Positions 56,401 through 64,000 of a DNA stretch of 64,000 bases are shown here, piece by piece. The position numbers and the translations under genes are program-made. The stretch is from Riptortus pedestris (taxonomy: Eukaryota; Arthropoda; Insecta; Hemiptera; Alydidae): assembly GCA_019009955.1 (NCBI GenBank), contig CM032228.1, forward strand, positions 2,986,001 through 3,050,000. The letters run 5' to 3'. How positions within the stretch are numbered: the first letter of the stretch is position 1; every line of letters begins with the position of its first letter. The notes below the pieces were generated by a model that was not told where the DNA came from, ran no database searches, and saw only the letters and a list, made by a program, of their open reading frames with translations.

Positions 56401-59400
56401 TAATTTATACGGCAGAGATATGAATAGATCTAATTAAGTATGGGATAGAGATAAGGTTAGTTCTAATTAAATATAGGATACACACGAGGTCCTATCTAAT
56501 TTATACGGCAGAGATATGAATAGATCTAATTAAGTATGGGATAGAGATAAGGTTAGTTCTAATTAAATATAGCATACACACGAGGTCCTATCTAATTTAT
56601 ACGGCAGAGATATGAATAGATCTAATTAAGTATGGGATAGAGATAAGGTTAGTTCTAATTAAATATAGCATACACACGAGGTCCTATCTAATTTATACGG
56701 CAGAGATATGAATAGATCTAATTAAGTATGGGATAGAGATAAGGTTAGTTCTAATTAAATATAGCATACACACGAGGTCCTATCTAATTTATACGGCAGA
56801 GATATGAATAGATCTAATTAAGTATGGGATAGAGATAAGGTTAGTTCTAATTAAATATAGGATACACACGAGGTCCTATCTAATTTATACGGCAGAGATA
56901 TGAATAGATCTAATTAAGTATGGGATAGAGATAAGGTTAGTTCTAATTAAATATAGCATACACACGAGGTCCTATCTAATTTATACGGCAGAGATATGAA
57001 TAGATCTAATTAAGTATGGGATAGAGATAAGGTTAGTTCTAATTAAATATAGCATACACACGAGGTCCTATCTAATTTATACGGCAGAGATATGAATAGA
57101 TCTAATTAAGTATGGGATAGAGATAAGGTTAGTTCTAATTAAATATAGCATACACACGAGGTCCTATCTAATTTATACGGCAGAGATATGAATAGATCTA
57201 ATTAAGTATGGGATAGAGATAAGGTTAGTTCTAATTAAATATAGCATACACACGAGGTCCTATCTAATTTATACGGCAGAGATATGAATAGATCTAATTA
57301 AGTATGGGATAGAGATAAGGTTAGTTCTAATTAAATATAGGATACACACGAGGTCCTATCTAATTTATACGGCAGAGATATGAATAGATCTAATTAAGTA
57401 TGGGATAGAGATAAGGTTAGTTCTAATTAAATATAGCATACACACGAGGTCCTATCTAATTTATACGGCAGAGATATGAATAGATCTAATTAAGTATGGG
57501 ATAGAGATAAGGTTAGTTCTAATTAAATATAGGATACACACGAGGTCCTATCTAATTTATACGGCAGAGATATGAATAGATCTAATTAAGTATGGGATAG
57601 AGATAAGGTTAGTTCTAATTAAATATAGGATACACACGAGGTCCTATCTAATTTATACGGCAGAGATATGAATAGATCTAATTAAGTATGGGATAGAGAT
57701 AAGGTTAGTTCTAATTAAATATAGGATACACACGAGGTCCTATCTAATTTATACGGCAGAGATATGAATAGATCTAATTAAGTATGGGATAGAGATAAGG
57801 TTAGTTCTAATTAAATATAGGATACACACGAGGTCCTATCTAATTTATACGGCAGAGATATGAATAGATCTAATTAAGTATGGGATAGAGATAAGGTTAG
57901 TTCTAATTAAATATAGGATACACACGAGGTCCTATCTAATTTATACGGCAGAGATATGAATAGATCTAATTAAGTATGGGATAGAGATAAGGTTAGTTCT
58001 AATTAAATATAGCATACACACGAGGTCCTATCTAATTTATACGGCAGAGATATGAATAGATCTAATTAAGTATGGGATAGAGATAAGGTTAGTTCTAATT
58101 AAATATAGGATACACACGAGGTCCTATCTAATTTATACGGCAGAGATATGAATAGATCTAATTAAGTATGGGATAGAGATAAGGTTAGTTCTAATTAAAT
58201 ATAGCATACACACGAGGTCCTATCTAATTTATACGGCAGAGATATGAATAGATCTAATTAAGTATGGGATAGAGATAAGGTTAGTTCTAATTAAATATAG
58301 GATACACACGAGGTCCTATCTAATTTATACGGCAGAGATATGAATAGATCTAATTAAGTATGGGATAGAGATAAGGTTAGTTCTAATTAAATATAGCATA
58401 CACACGAGGTCCTATCTAATTTATACGGCAGAGATATGAATAGATCTAATTAAGTATGGGATAGAGATAAGGTTAGTTCTAATTAAATATAGGATACACA
58501 CGAGGTCCTATCTAATTTATACGGCAGAGATATGAATAGATCTAATTAAGTATGGGATAGAGATAAGGTTAGTTCTAATTAAATATAGCATACACTCGAG
58601 GTCCGATCTAATTTATACGGCAGAGATATGAATAGATCTAATTTAGTATGGGATAGAGATAAGGTTAGTTCTAATTAAATATAGGATACACACGAGGTCC
58701 TATCTAATTTATACGGCAGAGATATGAATAGATCTAATTAAGTATGGGATAGAGATAAGGTTAGTTCTAATTAAATATAGCATACACACGAGGTCCTATC
58801 TAATTTATACGGCAGAGATATGAATAGATCTAATTAAGTATGGGATAGAGATAAGGTTAGTTCTAATTAAATATAGCATACACACGAGGTCCTATCTAAT
58901 TTATACGGCAGAGATATGAATAGATCTAATTAAGTCTAGGATAGAGATAAGGTTAGTTCTAATTAAATATAGCATACACACGAGGTCCTATCTAATTTAT
59001 ACGGCAGAGATATGAATAGATCTAATTAAGTCTAGGATAGAGATAAGGTTAGTTCTAATTAAATATAGCATACACTCGAGGTCCGATCTAATTTATACGG
59101 CAGAGATATGAATAGATCTAATTAAGTCTAGGATAGAGATAAGGTTAGTCCTAATTAAATATAGCATACACACGAGGTCCTATCTAATTTATACGGCAGA
59201 GATATGAATAGATCTAATTAAGTCTAGGATAGAGATAAGGTTAGTTCTAATTAAATATAGCATACACTCGAGGTCCGATCTAATTTATACGGTAGAGATA
59301 TGAATAGATCTAATTAAGTATAGGATAGAGTTAAGGTTAGTTCTAATTAAATATAGGATACACACGAGGTCCTATCTAATTTATACGGCAGAGACATGAA

Positions 59401-59436
59401 TAGATCTAATTAAGTATAGGATAGAGATAAGGTTAG
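50491..59436. repeat. 96-bp minisatellite array, about 93 copies, in a FAR-2 intron
   Basis: The period is 96 bp: text positions recur every 480 bp (five units). Each unit is three related subrepeats, 33+33+30 bp, starting TCTAATTAAGTATAGGATAG, TCTAATTAAATATAGGATAC and TCTAATTTATACGGTAGAG. Main unit types: one with ATAGGATACACACGAGG and CCTATC; one with ATAGCATACACTCGAGG and CCGATC; and a mixed type. The second dominates about 51070-52100 and returns at 58570-59280; the first and mixed types fill the middle. TATAGGATAG units mark the edges, TATGGGATAG the centre. No open frame. Confidence 0.98.
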
Positions 59437-59474
59437 AATTGATGAGATGTACTGTACATTTTGTCGTGTGTGTC

Positions 59475-59545
59475 ATGGAGGCTCCAACTACAGAAGGCCC
59501 CAACAAAATAGCCGTCTTCTGATAAAATCAATTCTATTGTATCTA
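59475..59545. repeat. Short repeat shared with 31913-31990
   Basis: CTCCAACTACAGAAGGCCCC followed by AACAAAATAGCCGTCTTC and AATTCTATTGTATC. It lies 38 bp beyond the end of the 96-bp array. Confidence 0.75.
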
Positions 59546-59711
59546 TATATAAATAAACAAATAAAATTCGAATTCAGAATAAAATATTCTGCTAATATAA
59601 ATGTCGATTAAATATTTCTAATGCCTTTTGGTAAAAAAAATATTGAAAGAATAAACTCAATGAACTGATGAGTTGGACGTCAAAATAATGACAACAAATA
59701 GAATTGGCATT

Positions 59712-59871
59712 TAGCAGATTTCCCTTAAGGGAAATCAGCTATTGAGGTTTTACTCATGACGCGAGTTTCGAAAAATTTCTTCAAATGTCCATCGATCCTA
59801 CCCAGGAGATGACGAAAATGAGGTACGTTCAAAATTATATATATATATATCTATATATATATATATATCTA

Positions 59872-59916
<45 letters not shown>

Positions 59917-60754
59917 ATATATAAATATATATATATATATACATATATATATAGATATATATATTTGTCTGTTAACGCTCTAGCGGTCGCAATTTTTGTT
60001 TGATCGTTACCAAACTCGGAATTTAATCGTTTTATGTAAAAAGAAAGATCAAGTTCGTTAATAACTGAAATCGGACCAGTGGGAGAGGGGGTTTAGAGGG
60101 GGGATTTTGGAAAATTCGAAATATCTCCGTTACCATACGTCGGATCAAAACATTGTATAGAACCAATCTTATTGCAAATTAAATTTACTATAAATATTGT
60201 TATATACATTTATTCTGTATCTTTAATAATAACCGAGATATTTGGATTTTTCAGTTTTTAGCAAACCTCCACTTCTATTCATGTTACGTAAACAATACTC
60301 TGCTACATAATAAATCACATTATTGGAAGTTTAAATACCAAAAATTGTATTCAAGAGACCTTTATTATACGAGATACATGCAAATATGCCCTGGTGACCC
60401 CCACCCCCCCATCTTAAAGTTTTGGACTACTAAAATTTTATTGATTGAGATAACAATTATTCTGACTCATTATTAATTACAGTACTAGATATAGTAAATA
60501 GTTCTCAATAAAATAATGTGTTATAGTCTGATATATTTCAGTAATTGTTTTCTTTCCGGTGTGAGCCGGCCCGGCCCGTTTGTTTACATTTCTAACCTAA
60601 CGCTTCCTGTCGGCAGGTTATTGAAATTGGATGAAACATTTATTTCCGTTTGTATTTATGAGTCGTTGTGTTAGCAGTATGTATATTTATCTATTACTAA
60701 ACTTCCCGAGGGAAATCTGCTTAGTTTACGCAGCCCCTGCGTGACGGACTTTTT
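59712..60754 (+). mobile_element. TE-X, complete copy abutting a FAR-2 exon
   Basis: Left end TTAGCAGATTTCCCTTAAGG with the palindrome, full left arm, long interrupted TA tract (59835-59965), GCTCTAGCGGTCGCAATTTT, G-run, CGTTACCATACGTCGGATCA, C-rich tract near 60400, and the intact right end GGGAAATCTGCTTAGTTTAC, hairpin ACGCAGCCCCTGCGT, GACGGACTTTTT. It ends only 13 bp before the AG of the FAR-2 exon at 60768, so its final T-run is part of that exon's polypyrimidine tract. Confidence 0.85.
59835..59965. repeat. (TA)n microsatellite with TC interruptions
   Basis: About 130 bp of TA broken by regularly placed ATCTAT steps, the longest TA tract in the window. Confidence 0.95.
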
Positions 60755-60767
60755 GTTTGTCCTACAG

Positions 60768-60910
60768 GTCCTGATGCACGTCTCGACAGCCTACACAAAC
60801 TGTCAGCTGGATTGTATAGATGAAAGGATTTACCCGATTAGTGAGAAAAGAGGATTACTGGAAATGCCCCAATCAATCAACATTGAAATGTTGAGGGACA
60901 CGACAAAAAA
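60768..60910 (+). CDS. Fatty acyl-CoA reductase FAR-2, third identified exon
   Basis: The acceptor is TTTGTTTGTCCTACAG (AG 60766-60767) and the donor GTAAGT at 60911. It encodes VLMHVSTAYTNCQLDCIDER, then IYPISEKRGLLEMPQS and LRDTTKK, phase 2 at the end. HVSTAYxNC is a strongly conserved FAR block at the Ser of the catalytic region; the following 'E..YP' is also typical. The catalytic YxxxK lies in a later exon outside the window or not visible. No stops or frameshifts across 586 nt of FAR-2 coding sequence, so the gene appears functional here. Confidence 0.94.
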
Positions 60911-61640
60911 GTAAGTCAGTTATAATAAAACAATTAAATTCAGAAGTAACTGTAATAAATCCAAAGGCTTTTATAAAAAGGGATTTTGCCTTCTTCTATT
61001 TCAATGATATATTTACAAGAAAAGACCTGTCTTGATTTATGATAAAGAATCACATGTCTATACAATTATGATAAGGAGTGGCCTGTCAATATATTTATGA
61101 TAGCCAATGTTAATGCCACTACCGGCAAATTTTCTTTGATCATATCATTAGAGAACTCAACGTAGGTATAATATAAGGTAGGGCCATTTGGGAATAGCCA
61201 ATCAGAATGTAGCAAAGTCTACTACGTCACTAGGACCCAAGACTCGGAGCGGACGTTCTAAAATGCGATCAATAGAAGCCGTTTTCTGATCAATTTGGTG
61301 AAAACTAATTTATTAAACCAATATAAGTCTGTGAATGTTACCAAATTACTTTAGTTGAATATATTTTACTTGAAATAAACCACGTACAAATTAGATTCCA
61401 TTAAAGATAAATACATAATAGTTCCTAAAAATTGAGTTATATTGGTTTACATTTAAAAATCATAATTTGTTCTATGTAATTAAAGCAACACAAAGAACTT
61501 TACCATAATTAGATGAAATGTTCATGACATGGAAATAGTAATGAGCACTATTATCAAACAAAATAAAGTTAATTACAATGAACGAACCAAGCAATAAGTA
61601 AAGATATCCAGTTACTAGAATATAAGTTTGTAAATTATTT
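60911..61640. other. FAR-2 intron, unclassified
   Basis: AT-rich single-copy-looking intron. Contains three diverged ~35-bp units around AAGACCTGTCTTGATTTATG, AATCACATGTCTATACAATT and GTGGCCTGTCAATATATTTA (61020-61105). No gene. Confidence 0.4.
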
Positions 61641-62426
61641 TAAACATTGACTAGTCCATTCAGGTACAATCTTTTCAAAGATTGTCATAGGCATGCAGTC
61701 CTTGTTCTAAAAAGAATTTTGTCGCCACTAGATAAAGTAACTCCATTGTCTAAAATGTGGTTTCTCAATAATTACAGGCTCATCATATGGATTCTTGAAA
61801 TGTGTATTATCACGTGTCACATTTAATTCATTCCAAAGAACGACATTTTTTGCCCCTGTATCTGAGATGATACCCACAACTTGGTACCTAATGCTTTCAA
61901 CAGAAATAATGATCTCACTGATTATAATTCTTGTAATGTTCTCGTCAAACTCCAAATAAATTGGTTATTTCCAATTGCAAGACATACTTCTTGCCATTAC
62001 ATCTTGAACATTTTTATGGGGGCCAAGTATCTTGTCTTCAGACTTATAATAAACAAATCTTCTGTCTATGTTCATTTCAACAAACGAAGAGATAATGAGT
62101 CGTTCGGTTTTAGTGAAACATTTTCCTCAAATAAATCGATTACATTTATCACATTATTTAAAATTCCTGGATTGCATGTAAATGATTTTGTCCAGCGACA
62201 TAAAGTTGTAAGCCCTGGAAGAGGTTCACCAAAATGTCTGCGATATTGATATGCTCTTTTTGAATTAGATTGAAAAGTTAGAGCATTAGCAATATCCTCA
62301 TTTGTCCAACGGCCTTTTACTTTATTTGTTTTGTTTACTAAGCACTGAATTTGAGCTTTAGATAATATTGGATAACAAATACTTTCCATTTCTCCTTTCA
62401 CTGTAATGTTTCTTCTTTTTGCAATA
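61640..62426 (-). pseudogene. P-element/THAP9-like transposase remnant
   Basis: On the minus strand, from about 62425 downward: KGRWTNEDIANALTFQSNSK then RAYQYRRHFGEPLPGLTTLC and RWTKSF, matching the 'WxxEDIxxALxLRxxSxKAYxYLRxxxxxPLPSxxTLxRW' domain of P-element transposases. After a frame change (62071-61960) comes FVYYKSEDKILGPHKNVQDV, with FDENITRII, GIISDTGAKNVVLWNELNV, HFKNP and KPHFRQW (61955-61728). These are the RNase H-like core blocks of the same family. The N-terminal THAP finger is absent and stops break the frame. It lies antisense inside the FAR-2 intron, and its longest open frame is fused to TE-X left-end codons. Confidence 0.75.
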
Positions 62427-62552
62427 ATTTTAGCAGATTTCCCTTGAGGGAAATTAGCTATTGAGGTCGTACTCATGGCGCAATTTTTGAAATTTTTCTT
62501 CAATGTCCATCGATCCTACCCAGGAGATGACGAAAATGAGGTCTGTTCAAAA

Positions 62553-62557
<5 letters not shown>
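62427..62557 (+). mobile_element. TE-X left arm
   Basis: TTTTAGCAGATTTCCCTTGA through the full left arm (a CCATCGATCCTACCCAGGAG block) to the TA tract at 62558. It has cut off or captured the 5' side of the transposase remnant. Confidence 0.75.

Positions 62558-62611
<54 letters not shown>
62558..62611. repeat. (TA)n microsatellite
   Basis: About 54 bp of TA between a TE-X left arm and an H1 3' end. Confidence 0.95.
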
Positions 62612-62612
<1 letters not shown>

Positions 62613-64000
62613 TAGCTCAGATACCCGGCTTCGCCCGGGGATTGATTTGAGGCTGAATGGTGATGGTATTTTTTTGGCAAGGCTTTACTTTGCACAATAT
62701 TTTGACATTTACCCATCGCAGTGTTTAGGGTTAATACCCGTTGTTGGCATTTGTTAATAATAAAATTAATTTCTTACGCAAGTCTTCACTGTCCTCCAAA
62801 TTGTCATATTTCATGTCTCATGCGCATTATACATAGATTTCAGTTATTAAGGACAAAATATTAACATAGATTTACATTACTTTTTGCAGGTGAGGTACCT
62901 CATAGTTTAAATTGGAATGAATTGTTGAGCATATCAATATTTCTACGCAAATTACTTGCTCCACACATTGTTCCTGGAGATGTGTATAAAATAAAAGTTA
63001 ATCTAAATATCAAAGTAAACAACTTTTGTTATGTGCATGTTTGTCTAAGAACAAATGGGCAATGAAATATCACGAATTTTTATTTCAGGCATCCCTTATA
63101 ACCCCCACTCCCGTTAAAACCTAAACATTTTAATATAGCTTATAATCATGGAAGAATTAATGCTAATTGACATACCGAGTTTTGTTAAGTTCGGTTCAAT
63201 CGTTAGTGAGCAATAAAATAGTTGACTCCCGCTTTAGTTTATAGTGTATATCCCGTTTAAAAACTGTTAAAAGACAAAAATGAATATCACAAAAGTTACT
63301 CTAAATAACAAAATAAACAAGTTTTGTTTTGTTCATATTTGCCGATAAACCAAAAAAAACGAAATACCACTAATTTTAAATTCAGGCCTCCCTTACAACC
63401 CCCACTCCTGCCCGTCCTTAGAAATGTTGGTATGGCTTATTATAATGAAAGCGTTAATGATAATACACATACCGAGTTTTATTTAGTTTGGTTCAGTCTT
63501 TTGTGTCAAATTAAACTGTTCACTTCCGCTACAGGTTTTAGCGTATATCTCATTTATAAATCGGTATACGAAAAAAATTTATATAACAAAAGTTACTCTA
63601 AATAACAAAATAAGCAACGTTTGTTATGTGAATTTTAGCAGAAAAACCAATAGAAAACGAAATACCACTAATTTTAAATTCAGGCCTCCCTTACAACCCC
63701 CACTCCTGCCGGTCCCTAGAAATGTTGGTATGGCTTGTTATAATGAAGGCGTTAGTCCTAATACACATACCGAGTTTTATTTAGTTCAGTTGAGTCTTTT
63801 GTGCCGAATAAAATTGTTGACTGCAGATATGGTGTCTATGACATGTGAAACGAAAAGTTGTTCACTTCCGCTATAGGTTTTAGCGTATATCTCGTTTAAA
63901 AATCGGTATACGAAAAAAGTGTATATAACAAAAGTTACTCTAAATAACAAACGAAACAACTTTTGTTATATCCATATTTGCCGAAAAACCAATAGGAAAC
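62612..64000 (-). mobile_element. Helitron-like H1, reverse copy continuing out of the window
   Basis: CTAG at 62612-62615, hairpin GCCCGGGGATT-side arm as at 1412, the GAGGCTGAATGGTGATGGTA block, then repeated modules at about 63080, 63380 and 63680. Short open frames at 63324-63605 and 63628-63876 are the same module read twice, not genes. Confidence 0.7.

Noticed and set aside
50491..59436. Centromeric satellite
   Set aside because: The array lies between two in-frame exons of one gene (50288 and 60768), so it is intronic unless the assembly is wrong.
63324..63876. Two similar open frames (93 and 82 residues) suggesting a duplicated small gene
   Set aside because: Both are successive H1 modules read in the same frame; the similarity is that of the repeat.

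Overview
This is eukaryotic, almost certainly insect, nuclear DNA: AT-rich, intron-split genes, insect-type transposable elements (Helitron-like, BEL/Pao, Gypsy, LINE, P-element/THAP9-like, Tc1/mariner-like), dense TA microsatellites and very long minisatellites. A hemipteran such as a planthopper fits the large repeat load and a tandem fatty acyl-CoA reductase (FAR) cluster, but that placement is inference.

Only about 730 bp of the 64 kb is recognisable host coding sequence. Two FAR genes lie head to tail on the + strand. FAR-1 contributes its last two exons (5372-5436 and 14971-15052, stop at 15050-15052). FAR-2 contributes three consecutive N-terminal exons (47702-47895, 50040-50288, 60768-60910) covering the NADPH-binding half of the protein; its first exon(s) upstream and its catalytic YxxxK and C-terminal exons downstream are not seen. 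FARs reduce fatty acyl-CoA to fatty alcohols, feeding cuticular lipid, wax and pheromone production.

Four giant tandem arrays dominate: a 43-bp array (5496-13500, about 186 copies) inside the FAR-1 penultimate intron; a 50-bp array (15286-20808, about 110 copies) just 3' of FAR-1; a 41-bp array (32173-35654, about 85 copies) that appears to have grown from the head of a tRNA-derived SINE; and a 96-bp array (50491-59436, about 93 copies, each unit built of three ~32-bp subrepeats) inside a FAR-2 intron. Together they are about 26 kb, roughly 40% of the window.

The rest is a nested mosaic of non-autonomous elements. Three Helitron-like families (called H1, H2 and H3 here) end in a GC-rich hairpin followed by CTAG. 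Another family (TE-X here), present in about 20 pieces, has a palindromic left end, an internal TA microsatellite and a right end with a 6-bp-stem hairpin. TE-X right ends sit 13-130 bp upstream of four of the five FAR splice acceptors, always in gene orientation. Broken autonomous elements are scattered between them: LINE fragments (one with a clear target-site duplication), BEL/Pao and Gypsy pieces, a P-element-like transposase, a Tc1/mariner-like transposase, and a virus-like phospholipase A2 open frame. No bacterial, CRISPR or rRNA features are present, and no intact tRNA gene was seen.
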